The position numbers were made by a program, and so were the translations under genes. 64,000 nt of DNA from Oceaniferula flava. GTDB taxonomy: Bacteria > Verrucomicrobiota > Verrucomicrobiia > Verrucomicrobiales > Akkermansiaceae. Numbering within the stretch: position 1 is the first letter of the stretch; each line of letters begins with the position of its first letter. This document shows positions 15,712 to 24,595 of the stretch, piece by piece. The stretch is taken from contig NZ_JAFBGL010000002.1 of assembly GCF_016811075.1 (NCBI RefSeq), forward strand, positions 62,001-126,000. The letters run 5' to 3'. The notes below the pieces were generated by a model. It did not search any database and had not been told where the DNA came from. It saw nothing but the letters and a program-made list of their open reading frames with translations.

Positions 15712-16625
15712 CCCTTGCCAAATTCCTTCGCTATCTTCTTGGCGGAGGCCACGGTGTTGCGGTGAAGTTTGGCGGTGAGGTCCGGCTGGCGATTGTAGCC
15801 GCCACCGTAGAGGATGGCGAGCGGGATGCGGTTCTTGATGAAGGCGCGGATGATGACGTCGTCCCGCCGCTGCATGTCGGCGACGGTGAGCATCATGTTT
15901 CCCAACAGGTCGTTCGAGTGGTTGTCGGCTCCGGCGACCCAGATCACCAGGTCCGGGTTGAACACATCGAGGGCGCTGGCGAGGGTGTTGAAGAGCTGTT
16001 TGAGATACATGTCACCTTCTACAAAGCGGACCGTTTCAACATCCATATTGCCATCCACCTTATTGAGTGTGCCGGGAGTGTGGCCGACGTGGATTGAGTA
16101 GGTGAAGACACGGGGATCGTCTTTCAGCAGGCTGTTGGTGCCATTTCCCTGGGCGGCGTCGGTATCGACCACCATGATTTTGATGCCCGGTTGTTTTTCC
16201 TGCAGGTCGCGGATGGCGATGGCGACATCGTTGAAGACACAGAAGGCTTCGCCGCGACCTTTGAAGGCGTGGTGCGTGCCGCCAGCGAGGCAAACGGCGA
16301 CACCTTCCGCGAGTGCGGCGTGGCAGGTCTGGCGGGTGGCCTCGGCTTCGGTGGCACAGCGGGCGAAAAGCTTGGCGCTGACTGGCAGGCCGAGCGCGAT
16401 CTGCTCTTTGCGGTCGAGCGCACCGTGGTAAATCTTCGAGAGGTAGCTGCCGTCGTGCACCCGCTTGAGGACGTGGAGATCGGTCTGTTTCACATCGATG
16501 ATCTCCTCCGGCTTCAGCACGCCGTGCTGCAGCAGCATCTCACGGCTCGCCGAAAACTTGTCCTTGGGAAAAGGGTGGTTGGTCGGGAGATCGAGATCGA
16601 GGTCGGATGAATAGAAACAGCGCAT
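15708..16625 (-). CDS. Histone-deacetylase-fold protein, zinc site altered
   Basis: 305 residues from the ATG at 16625; the frame extends upstream, but MRCFYSSDLDLDLPTNHPFP is the usual family N-terminus. GGTHHAF holds the paired active-site His118-His119, and AGADNHSND holds the zinc ligand Asp234. The other zinc-binding segment reads DTDAAQGNGT (154-163), where the family has DxDxHxGxGT: Asp156 is present, but the His expected at 158 is Ala. Loss of one zinc ligand would weaken or abolish deacetylation, or shift metal use. Family members remove acetyl groups from proteins, polyamines or acetoin-related compounds. Single gene, convergent with the hypothetical gene at 14386. Confidence 0.88.
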   Translation of the reverse strand: MRCFYSSDLDLDLPTNHPFPKDKFSASREMLLQHGVLKPEEIIDVKQTDLHVLKRVHDGSYLSKIYHGALDRKEQIALGLPVSAKLFARCATEAEATRQTCHAALAEGVAVCLAGGTHHAFKGRGEAFCVFNDVAIAIRDLQEKQPGIKIMVVDTDAAQGNGTNSLLKDDPRVFTYSIHVGHTPGTLNKVDGNMDVETVRFVEGDMYLKQLFNTLASALDVFNPDLVIWVAGADNHSNDLLGNMMLTVADMQRRDDVIIRAFIKNRIPLAILYGGGYNRQPDLTAKLHRNTVASAKKIAKEFGKG

Positions 16626-16763
16626 AGAGTGGGGTCCTGAAAAAAGGGGCTTATGGCTAATTCTAAGTGAGGAATCGGCAGGGGAAAGCGCAAACTTGGA
16701 AGATTCAAGTTTGAACAATGGGATCGGCGAGATAAATAGGGGTCAGTCTAACGCTAATCATTT

Positions 16764-18299
16764 ATGCAAACTCAATCGAGATTTATGAAATCATCCATTT
16801 TCAGCCGTGTTTACCGGCCTGCGGCAGTGGCCGTGATGTCGCTCAGTGTCACTCTCGCCGGTGTCGCCTCCGCCCAAGACGGCAAAGCCGCCAAAAAGCC
16901 CGCCAAGGGGGAGAAGAAGGAAGAAAAAAAGGTCGTGAGCAAGCAGGCCAGCGTCACCATCGCGGGCAAGAAGATCGACTACACCGTGACCTCTTCCCGC
17001 CTGGTATTGAAAACCGACGACGGCAAGGCGCGGGCTGCCGTTTTCCACGTGGCCTATACCCGCAACGATGTCAAAGACCTCTCGAAGCGCCCCGTGCTCT
17101 TCGCTTTCAATGGTGGGCCGGGTTCGTCCGCTGTCTGGCTGCACATCGGCGCGCTCGGGCCGCGTATTTTGCCAACATCGCCGGACGGCACAACGGCGCT
17201 CGCGCCACCGATCACCGTGGGAGAAAACCCCCACTCGATCCTCGACGTTGCCGACCTGGTCTTCATCGACCCCGTTTCCACCGGCTACTCGCGGGCTGAG
17301 GAGAAAAAAGAACAGTTCCATGGTGTCGATGGCGATATTCGCTCGGTGGGAGACTTCATCCGCCGCTGGGTGACGGAAAACAAACGCTGGGGGTCGCCGA
17401 AGTATTTGTTAGGGGAAAGTTACGGTGGCGTGCGCGCTGCGGGGCTTTCGCACGAACTGCAGAGCCGCTATGGCATGAGCCTGAATGGTGTGGTGATGCT
17501 GTCCAGCCTGGTCGACTTCCGCACGCTGAACCCGAGCAACGGGGACGACCTTGCCTACATCGCCTATCTGCCATCCTACACCGCGGTGGCTCATTACCAC
17601 GGCAAAATCCAAGGTGACCGCGATGCCCTGGTGAAAGAGGCCGAAGCCTTTGCCAAGGGTGCATACGCCACCGCCCTGCTGAAAGGTCACGCCCTTGCGG
17701 CTGACGAGCGGCAGAAAATTGCCGCCAAACTCTCCGAACTCACTTCACTGTCCGAGGAGCTGATCCTGCGTTATGACCTGCGGATTTATCCATCGCGCTT
17801 CCGCAAGGACTTGCTGCGTAAGGAAGGCAAGGTGCTAGGCCGCTTCGATGCCCGCACCGCCTGGCCGATTGCTGACAAGGCCGACGACGTCGCCAGCTAC
17901 GATCCCTCCTTTTCAGTCGCCATCGGTGGTTTCTCCACAGCGATGTTAGACTACCTCGGTAACGGTCTCGGCTGGATGGACGAGCGCCCGTATGAGATCC
18001 TGGCTCGTGTCCGCCCTTGGGATTGGGGTCAGAAAAACAGCGTGGTGAACCTCTCCAGTCGTCTTGCCGTGGCGATGCGTGACAATCCTCATCTGCGCGT
18101 GCTGATCCAGTGTGGCCACTCGGATCTGGCGACCCCTGCCGGTGGGATTTTGCACTCTTTTGATCACCTGAATATTGCCCCCTCATTGCGGAAAAACATC
18201 AGTGTGGAGTGGTATGAAGCCGGTCACATGTTCTACCTCAACCAGCCTGACCTTGAGAAAATGCGCAAGGATCTGGTGAAGTTCATCGAGAACGAATAA
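16764..18299 (+). CDS. Serine carboxypeptidase, family S10, exported
   Basis: 511 residues. A signal peptide is visible (hydrophobic core near 20-35, cleavage after VASA). A Lys/Ala-rich linker follows (about 40-60). The S10 alpha/beta-hydrolase core shows NGGPGSSAVWLH near 117, the nucleophile in GESYGG (Ser near 219), the acidic member near SDLATP, and the His in AGHMFYL near 487. S10 enzymes remove C-terminal residues from peptides, often at acidic pH; many bacterial members are uncharacterised. It is followed after 17 bases by a small membrane protein gene in the same direction. Confidence 0.9.
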   Translation: MQTQSRFMKSSIFSRVYRPAAVAVMSLSVTLAGVASAQDGKAAKKPAKGEKKEEKKVVSKQASVTIAGKKIDYTVTSSRLVLKTDDGKARAAVFHVAYTRNDVKDLSKRPVLFAFNGGPGSSAVWLHIGALGPRILPTSPDGTTALAPPITVGENPHSILDVADLVFIDPVSTGYSRAEEKKEQFHGVDGDIRSVGDFIRRWVTENKRWGSPKYLLGESYGGVRAAGLSHELQSRYGMSLNGVVMLSSLVDFRTLNPSNGDDLAYIAYLPSYTAVAHYHGKIQGDRDALVKEAEAFAKGAYATALLKGHALAADERQKIAAKLSELTSLSEELILRYDLRIYPSRFRKDLLRKEGKVLGRFDARTAWPIADKADDVASYDPSFSVAIGGFSTAMLDYLGNGLGWMDERPYEILARVRPWDWGQKNSVVNLSSRLAVAMRDNPHLRVLIQCGHSDLATPAGGILHSFDHLNIAPSLRKNISVEWYEAGHMFYLNQPDLEKMRKDLVKFIENE

Positions 18300-18316
18300 G
18301 CCAACTGCACCGAGCC

Positions 18317-18796
18317 ATGGACCGCGAAACCTCCCCCCAACCTCCGGAAATGCCCAGCGGCTCAGGTGCCGATCCTTACGTCACCCCCGCTCAACCGCCG
18401 ATGCTGCCAACAGCGGCGCAAGCGGATGCCAACGGGGTGACGGCGGACGATCGCAGCATGGGGATGTTGGTCCACCTCTTGGGCTTGCTCACCGGGTTTA
18501 TTGGTGTGCTGATCATTTGGTTGGTGAAAAAAGATCAATCGCGATTTGTCGACTTTCATGGTCGGGAGGCGTTGAACTTCATGATCACGATCTTCACTGT
18601 CACCATGGGGGGAATGCTCGTGGGTTTGGCCCTCAGTATTTTCACCATGGGGCTGGGCATGCTGCTGTTGTTCCCCCTGATTTTCCTCGTGGGCGTGGGG
18701 CAGTTGGTCTGTGAGATCATCGCCTGCATTGCCGCAAACCGCGGTGAGTGGCACCGCTATCCGATGACGATTCGGTTCATTCCGGATCGTCAGTAA
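18317..18796 (+). CDS. DUF4870-type small membrane protein
   Basis: 159 residues. The first 45 are Pro- and Gln-rich and probably cytoplasmic or disordered. Then comes LVHLLGLLTGFIGVLIIWLVKKDQ, a short loop with FVDFHGREALNF, and two further hydrophobic segments: the pattern of DUF4870 (Tic20-like) membrane proteins, in which the loop motif (D/E)xQxREALNFQ is typical. Function unknown. It lies 17 bases after the carboxypeptidase gene and probably shares its transcript. Confidence 0.8.
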   Translation: MDRETSPQPPEMPSGSGADPYVTPAQPPMLPTAAQADANGVTADDRSMGMLVHLLGLLTGFIGVLIIWLVKKDQSRFVDFHGREALNFMITIFTVTMGGMLVGLALSIFTMGLGMLLLFPLIFLVGVGQLVCEIIACIAANRGEWHRYPMTIRFIPDRQ

Positions 18797-18873
18797 CGAG
18801 GTGCGCCCGCGTTTAATGCCATTCTCCATTGGCGGAGCCTGGGAAGTGGATGTTTAAGCCAGACGCCGCTAAG

Positions 18874-20262
18874 TTACTTCTGCAGCACTCCGGGGTCACC
18901 CTGCTGTTTCATCCATGCACGGATCGACTTCTTGAAGCTCTCGATACGATATTTGTGTTCAGGATGATTCGCTAAGTTGCGTTGCTCCCAACTGTCCTTG
19001 CTGAGGTTGTATAGTTGATACTCCGGAGGGGCGCGGAAGCGGTCGATCTGCTGTTGAGCCGGCGCATCGTTTTTCGCTTTCCGCAACCATGATTGATAGA
19101 GTTGGCGAACGTGACGATCCGGCATTTTTTTATCGATATAACCGTAGTCAAAGCCGTTGATCGTTCTGACCGCGAACTTGTTGCCGGGGGTGAGGTTCCA
19201 CATAAATTTGTATTTTCCATCCGTCACAGCTCTCGCATCAAATTTGGGGCCTTCTGAACCGCTGGTATAGTTAAAAAAGGCCTTGTCGCGGAGGCTGTCT
19301 GTTTCCTGTTTGAGCACAGGTAGTAGGCTGCGTCCGTCTATATTCTTGGGCACCGCACCTCCTGCAGCTTCGATTAATGTGGGAACGATGTCACAGTATT
19401 GCGCAAGGGTATCGGTGCGAAATGCTGCCAGCTTCGGATATTTGATCAAGCAAGCGGAGCGCACTCCCCAGTCGTGATTGGTCCATTTCCCTCCTGGCAT
19501 TCCTGCACCATTTTCATCCAGCACGATGAGGATGGTGTTTTCATCCAGATCATGTTTTTTGAGCAGAGATCGAGTTTTGCCCACCTGATCATCGAAAAGG
19601 CGCACCTCAGCCAAATACTCACGGAAATAGTGTCGCGACTCTTTGGTATCGGGAAAGTGGGGCGGAAGTTTGATGTCTTCCAATTTCCAGTGTGAGGTAT
19701 CACCGGAATCCCACGGCGCATGCGCGTGCACGGAACATATCACGAGACAGAATGGTTGCTTCCCATTGCGGGTCATGAATTTTTCTGTTCCGCCCCAGTC
19801 TTCTCCAGCGATTTCTTTGGCATTACAATTCCTTGGGAGCCCTTTTACCATCTCGAAGGGGTAAACGGACCTTGGGCCGAAGTGTGTTTTTCCTGTCAAT
19901 CCTACACGGTAGCCTAACTTTCTCAAGTAATGCACCATGCTCAGTGTGCCTGGTTTCGATTTTTTATGGTTGGTCATGCTGCCGTTCCGGTGCGGTTGCA
20001 AGCCTGTGTAGAGCTCCGCGCGGGCCGGACCACACACCGCCTGGGTGACAAACATATTATCGAAGACCACACTCTGCCTCGCCAGTAGGTCGATATGAGG
20101 AGAGGTGTGAGGATTCTCGCCACCGTAGCAACCAAGCGAACTCGAGCTGATGTCATCAGCCAGTAGGATGACGATGTTAGGTTGGCGGGATTGCTCTGCG
20201 TAGGTTGGCGCGAACGTAAGTAGGCAGGCAGAAAGTAGAAGGTATTGGACGAAAGACATCAT
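18874..20262 (-). CDS. Sulfatase (N-sulfoglucosamine-sulfohydrolase-like), exported
   Basis: 462 residues from the ATG at 20262, which places a clean signal peptide first (hydrophobic core, then TYAEQ). The family start NIVILLADDISSSSLGCYGG carries the metal-binding Asp pair. The formylglycine site is CGPAR within AVCGPARAELYTG; the Cys is the residue that must be converted by a formylglycine-generating enzyme. GKTHFGP and the later DENGAGMPGGKWTNHDWG region match the heparan N-sulfatase-like branch. It hydrolyses sulfate esters or sulfamates of polysaccharides outside the cytoplasm. It follows DUF1501 and DUF1549 genes on the same strand and is likely in one operon. An upstream in-frame ATG at 20292 is possible. 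Confidence 0.88.
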   Translation of the reverse strand: MMSFVQYLLLSACLLTFAPTYAEQSRQPNIVILLADDISSSSLGCYGGENPHTSPHIDLLARQSVVFDNMFVTQAVCGPARAELYTGLQPHRNGSMTNHKKSKPGTLSMVHYLRKLGYRVGLTGKTHFGPRSVYPFEMVKGLPRNCNAKEIAGEDWGGTEKFMTRNGKQPFCLVICSVHAHAPWDSGDTSHWKLEDIKLPPHFPDTKESRHYFREYLAEVRLFDDQVGKTRSLLKKHDLDENTILIVLDENGAGMPGGKWTNHDWGVRSACLIKYPKLAAFRTDTLAQYCDIVPTLIEAAGGAVPKNIDGRSLLPVLKQETDSLRDKAFFNYTSGSEGPKFDARAVTDGKYKFMWNLTPGNKFAVRTINGFDYGYIDKKMPDRHVRQLYQSWLRKAKNDAPAQQQIDRFRAPPEYQLYNLSKDSWEQRNLANHPEHKYRIESFKKSIRAWMKQQGDPGVLQK

Positions 20263-20347
20263 CGTGTGGGGCGAGCTGAAAAGGTGCTCCATCCCATGGC
20301 ATACGGGAAGTTTGATGGACGAGATATGATTCCTGCGCGAAGTGAGC

Positions 20348-21676
20348 TTAGCCAAACAGCTTGGTGATCGGTTTGCCTTCGCGGCCGCCCATGCGAAAGG
20401 GGCGTTTGCTGTCGGACATCACCACTTGATCGTGTTTCACGCCGAGGGCGTGGGCGATGGTGGCGTTGAAGTCCTGGGCATTGACTTTGTCCTCGGTGAC
20501 CGCGGAGCCGGTGGCATCGGTGGCGCCGAAGACCTGCCCACCCTGGATGCCTCCTCCGGCCATGAGGGTGGAAAACGCTTTGGGGTAATGGTTTCGGCCG
20601 GCGTTGCTGTTGATGGTGGGGGATCGACCAAACTCGGTGCCGAGCACGACGAGGGTGCTTTCTAACAGGCCTTTCAGCTCGAGATCCTTGAGTAGGGCGG
20701 CGAGAGCTTGATCGAGCACTGGGATCTGCTCTTCCATCAGACCAAAGTTATCGGCGTGCCAATCGAATCCTCCGAACTCGACTTCCACAAAGCGGACCCC
20801 GCGCTCGACCAGACGGCGAGCTAACAGCACACCTTTGGCAAAGCGCTCGGTGCCGTAAAGCATGTGCACGTCCTTGCCTTCCTGGCTCAGATCGAAGGCT
20901 TCCAGGTCCTTGCTTTTCATCAATTTCACCGCTGCGGAGTAGGCCTCGTTATAGGCGCGGACCTGCTTCTGACCTTGGGCGTATTTCTGGTCGAACTCGC
21001 GGTCGAGCTCCTGGCGGAGGTTGAGCTGATTGTGGAACTCTGCCTCGGTGACCCGTTTGTTGCGTTTGCTGTTGGACAGGCCGGTGGAGGCATCTCCGAT
21101 AGGCAGAGGGGCGTATTTTGCAGGCAGGAATCCGGCACCCGGGTGGCTGCTGCCGCAGTTCACCGTGATGTAGGAGGGGATGTCTCCGCTGCCTCCGTCC
21201 ATCAGTCGGTTGGTCCACGCTCCCGGTGTGGGGTGCACGATGCTGGAGCGTTGCGTGTAACCGGTGCGCATGAAGTAGCGTCCCTGCTCGTGAGCTCCCT
21301 GGGTGGTGTTCATCGAGCGGATCAGGGCGACCTTGTCCATCTGCTTGGCGAGCTTCGGCAGGCAGTGGCCGAGTTGGATGCCATCGACATTGGTATTGAT
21401 CGCTCTGACATCACCTTTGATATCGGAGCCGGCGTTCGGTTTGGGATCGAAGGTATCGATGTGGGTCATGCCGCCGGACATAAACAGATAGATCACATTC
21501 TTCGCCTTTCCGCCACCTGCGGCGATCACCGAAGGATCAAGTGCCACCTGATCGGCGTAGGCTCGTTGGTTGAAAAAGCTGGCGGCAGCACCACCGACGG
21601 TGAGGCCGAAGCAGGACTTGGCAGTGGTGGCGAGAAAGCCGCGGCGTGAGAGCTCGTCGAGTTTATGGGTATCCAT
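20348..21676 (-). CDS. DUF1501 protein, Tat-exported
   Basis: 442 residues. The N-terminus carries a twin-arginine signal (SRRGFLATTAKSCFGL), so it is exported folded. The body is DUF1501, an alkaline-phosphatase/sulfatase-fold relative: VIYLFMSGGMTHIDTFDPKP, GGFDWHADNF and VVLGTEFGRSP are family hallmarks and likely metal ligands. In planctomycetes and verrucomicrobia it almost always follows a DUF1549/DUF1553 gene, as it does here (28-base gap). The biochemical role is unknown; association with sulfated-polysaccharide genes is common and is seen here through the sulfatase downstream. Confidence 0.92.
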   Translation of the reverse strand: MDTHKLDELSRRGFLATTAKSCFGLTVGGAAASFFNQRAYADQVALDPSVIAAGGGKAKNVIYLFMSGGMTHIDTFDPKPNAGSDIKGDVRAINTNVDGIQLGHCLPKLAKQMDKVALIRSMNTTQGAHEQGRYFMRTGYTQRSSIVHPTPGAWTNRLMDGGSGDIPSYITVNCGSSHPGAGFLPAKYAPLPIGDASTGLSNSKRNKRVTEAEFHNQLNLRQELDREFDQKYAQGQKQVRAYNEAYSAAVKLMKSKDLEAFDLSQEGKDVHMLYGTERFAKGVLLARRLVERGVRFVEVEFGGFDWHADNFGLMEEQIPVLDQALAALLKDLELKGLLESTLVVLGTEFGRSPTINSNAGRNHYPKAFSTLMAGGGIQGGQVFGATDATGSAVTEDKVNAQDFNATIAHALGVKHDQVVMSDSKRPFRMGGREGKPITKLFG

Positions 21677-21704
21677 GGTTCTGAAGGTTTGGGGTTGGGG
21701 GAGG

Positions 21705-23765
21705 TTACTGGACGAAGAGAAAGCGTTTGGAGTTCAGCATGGCCTTGGCCAGGGTTTGCACCTGACGGGGGCTGCCCATCAGCGGCTCGAAGCGCTCGCG
21801 CTCTGCCGGTGTGGGCATGCTGCCGTAGATGGTAAGGAAGAGCGTTTCCAACTTCTGGGAGGCGGTGGCTGACGCCCGCATCTCCCTGGCCAGCTTGCCT
21901 TTGCCATCGGTGAGGGTCATGATTTCCTTGCCATTGAGTAGGGTGAGCGCCTGGGGGATGGAGGCGTGTTGGTTCGAGGCGTTCGACGTTTCGCGATCGG
22001 AGGCACCGAACTGGCGCATGAAGGTGCCGGGTCTGAATGGGGCGGGCTGCTCGGAGGCGCGCAGCATGGGAGCCTTGCGCATTCTGAGGTTACGCATGGC
22101 CATCATCGCCATCATGTCATTGCCGCCGGAGCTGTCCATTTTCCGCTTCATGTTGCGGTAGCCTTCACGCAGCTGACGTTCGAGCTTGGCGACCTTGTCC
22201 ATCTCGCCTGCGCCTTTCGCCTTGCTGATGGCGAGCTTGAGCTTGCGGTTCTCGGCGCGCGCGGCGTAGAGGATTTTCTCCTGGGCATCGGAAGCCTCAT
22301 CGAGAGCGACCAGTTCAGGCAGCGACATCTTGAACAGCTTCTCGGTGCTCTGGGTGTATTGTTGCCACTGGGATTGAATCGAGGAGTTCTGTGAGCTGTC
22401 CTTGTTTCCAAACTCGAGCACCAGCATGGAGTCGTGGATTTCCTCGGCGGACATGCGGCGCAGAATAGGGCCGCGGAAATCGTAGCTGCCGCCCATTTTA
22501 ACCTGCTCGCTGGCCACCGCGCTTTCGAACAAGCGGGTGTGATAGAGCACGCGCATGAACTGCTGGACATCGTAGTCGGTGGCTTTCATCACCTCGCAGA
22601 GGTAGTCTAACAATTCCGGGTGGGAGACACGTGTGGTCTCCGACCAATCGTCCAACGGCTCGACGATGCCCCGACCAAAGACCTCGGCCCAGAGGCGATT
22701 GACGATGACTTTGGTAAAGCGTGGATTGCTGGGGCTGGTGACCCAACCGGCAAATGCCTTCCTGCGCTGGTCCTTAGCGACGTTGGTGATGGCATCGCCG
22801 AAGTAGGTTTTGGGCGTGAGGATCTCCCCCGGTTTGCCATCGTTGTACTGGTAGTCCTTCGGCAGGCGTAGTTGCTGGCTGGCATTGGTGCCGGTGGCGT
22901 TTCTTCTGAAATCCTTGAACAGGCTGGCGTAGTCGCGGGCGTATTTCTTGGCGACACCTCGGTTTTTCATCGCTTTCTTGCGCGATTTTTGATCGCCACC
23001 CTGGCGGAAATCGCCGAGCTCCATGCCATTTTCCTTCAGGGTGTAAGTGGTCAGTCGGCGCAGCAAGTGCTCGGCGGCGTCGCTCTTGTAAGTGGTGCCT
23101 CCCATGAAGGCGGCGAGCTCGAAATACTGCTTCTGAGTGAGATCGTCAAAGGGGTGATCGTGGCACTGGGCGCAGCCGATCTGAGTGCCGAGGAAGACTT
23201 GGGCGGTGTTGCTGACATTATCTAACAACATGTTTCGGTCGCGCAGGTAATAGCCCACCGCCGGATTCCGCGCGGCCATGCCTTCGGCTGCGAGCATCTC
23301 GTTGACAAACTGATCGTAGGGCATGTTGTTCTCCACCGCGCTACGAATCCATTGGTGCCAACCGAGTCCGTATTTTTCATCATTGGTCTGCAGCCGCAAC
23401 AGGTCTGCCCAGAAGTTGAACATCTGGCTCTGGTAGCCTTGCGAGTGGACCAGGGCGTCGACCAGGCTCTTGCGTTTGTCCTTGGCGGTGTCGGTCAAAA
23501 ATTCCCGAGCTTCTTCCGAGGTGGGAATGCGGCCACCGATGGAAATGTATGCCCGGCGCATGAAGGTGGCGTCATCGATGACCGGGTTCGCCTTTACCTT
23601 GCTCTTCTGCAAATAGGCGGCGACAAGCTGATCGATCTCATTGCTCGTGCTGCGCACCGTTTCCTGAGAAAATGCTTTGGCGTCTGCCAGTGGGGCGAGG
23701 CTGAGACAGGCCACGGTGGTGAGCACCGTGGCGATGGCTCTGGTGGGGAGGAGGGGGTTTTTCAT
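21705..23765 (-). CDS. DUF1549/DUF1553 protein (PSCyt2-PSD1), exported
   Basis: 686 residues. A signal peptide is present (ATVLTTVACLSLAPLADA). The DUF1549 (PSCyt2) part includes NFWADLLRL and FLGTQIGCAQCHDHPFD, with a CxxCH haem-type motif. The DUF1553 (PSD1) part includes ANWLT-like helices and VNRLWAEVFGRGIVEPLDDW and continues to about 660; between lies a Lys/Arg/Met-rich helical insertion (about 490-560). No separate N-terminal cytochrome (PSCyt1) domain is present, so this is the short form. It probably acts in the periplasm with DUF1501. First gene of a DUF1549-DUF1501-sulfatase operon. Confidence 0.92.
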   Translation of the reverse strand: MKNPLLPTRAIATVLTTVACLSLAPLADAKAFSQETVRSTSNEIDQLVAAYLQKSKVKANPVIDDATFMRRAYISIGGRIPTSEEAREFLTDTAKDKRKSLVDALVHSQGYQSQMFNFWADLLRLQTNDEKYGLGWHQWIRSAVENNMPYDQFVNEMLAAEGMAARNPAVGYYLRDRNMLLDNVSNTAQVFLGTQIGCAQCHDHPFDDLTQKQYFELAAFMGGTTYKSDAAEHLLRRLTTYTLKENGMELGDFRQGGDQKSRKKAMKNRGVAKKYARDYASLFKDFRRNATGTNASQQLRLPKDYQYNDGKPGEILTPKTYFGDAITNVAKDQRRKAFAGWVTSPSNPRFTKVIVNRLWAEVFGRGIVEPLDDWSETTRVSHPELLDYLCEVMKATDYDVQQFMRVLYHTRLFESAVASEQVKMGGSYDFRGPILRRMSAEEIHDSMLVLEFGNKDSSQNSSIQSQWQQYTQSTEKLFKMSLPELVALDEASDAQEKILYAARAENRKLKLAISKAKGAGEMDKVAKLERQLREGYRNMKRKMDSSGGNDMMAMMAMRNLRMRKAPMLRASEQPAPFRPGTFMRQFGASDRETSNASNQHASIPQALTLLNGKEIMTLTDGKGKLAREMRASATASQKLETLFLTIYGSMPTPAERERFEPLMGSPRQVQTLAKAMLNSKRFLFVQ

Positions 23766-23999
23766 GGTGACTGGAGTTGGTGTAGGCGATTTAACCGACT
23801 AGGGGTGTGTTGGTTGCGAGGGTTTTGATTGAAATGCAGAAATCCGATCGAAGCCGAGCCGGCGACAGCCGATTCCACCCCGTTCAACCAGTGAATACGG
23901 TCGGCCGGGTCGATTTATTGCATCGTATGGCCAGCACCCGGTCTCGTTGTTCCTCACCGAGTCTCTCGAGATCCTGCTGCGGGGTGCTGGCATGGCGGA
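23766..23999. other. Intergenic region upstream of the DUF1549 operon
   Basis: About 230 bases between two minus-strand genes. It should hold the operon promoter, but no clear box pair is visible. No hairpin terminator for the gene at 24000 was recognised, and no open frame is convincing. Confidence 0.4.
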
Positions 24000-24551
24000 T
24001 CAATGATCGGTGCTGGTGTGCTGCAAATAGGCCACCGCCTCGGCCTTGGCCGGGTGGTCGACCAGTTCATCGCGGATGTCCGAAAGGCGCTGGTAGAGAT
24101 CATCGCCGAGCTTCTCGCGCAGCATGGCATCATACTGGGCGGCGTGTTCCGCATTTCTTACCGCCTGCTGCCAGGGGGCGGTGAAGACGAGGTGGAGTTC
24201 GTTGTGCAAATTTCCGGCTTGCAGAGCTTCCCACTCGCCGCCATCGAGCCAGATGCCTCCGGTGATCGAGCGATCGATGCGGAAATCCAGCCCGTGACCC
24301 ACGCGGTAACGCGTCATGATGGTGCCGGTGGCCGGGCAGAGTTTCACCGCGTCATTGAACTCGCTGAGAGGGGCGTCGGTCTGGGCTGCGGGCGTGTCGC
24401 TTTTTCCCTCCTGGGTCGATAGCGGTAGCCACTGCCAGTAGTTTTCAACAGGAATCCAGTGCCCGCCGGATTCCGGGCAGCGAAAGGCAATCAGGCCTTC
24501 ATCGAGTTCAGTTTGGACGAGTTCTTGGTGCGATCCTACGGGACTTTTCAT
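24000..24551 (-). CDS. Degenerate zf-TFIIB-like protein
   Basis: 183 residues. Two half-motifs recall the TFIIB-type zinc ribbon: FRCPESGGHWIPVENY (23-38) and LCPATGTIM followed by IDRSITGGIWLDGGEWEALQ. In the normal family the last part reads DxCxxCGGxWLDxGE, but here both cysteines of that knuckle are replaced (IDRSITGG), so zinc binding looks lost while the fold signature GGIWLDGGE stays. The C-terminal third is a charged helix. It lies 44 bases downstream of the SNF2 helicase gene on the same strand, suggesting co-transcription. Function unknown. Confidence 0.6.
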   Translation of the reverse strand: MKSPVGSHQELVQTELDEGLIAFRCPESGGHWIPVENYWQWLPLSTQEGKSDTPAAQTDAPLSEFNDAVKLCPATGTIMTRYRVGHGLDFRIDRSITGGIWLDGGEWEALQAGNLHNELHLVFTAPWQQAVRNAEHAAQYDAMLREKLGDDLYQRLSDIRDELVDHPAKAEAVAYLQHTSTDH

Positions 24552-24595
24552 ATTCCCCGACTATGACTTCCGTGCCTACGGGAGCAAGCTGGAAA

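Noticed and set aside
20864-21649. 261-codon plus-strand frame
   Set aside because: Antisense to the DUF1501 gene with intact Tat signal and family motifs.
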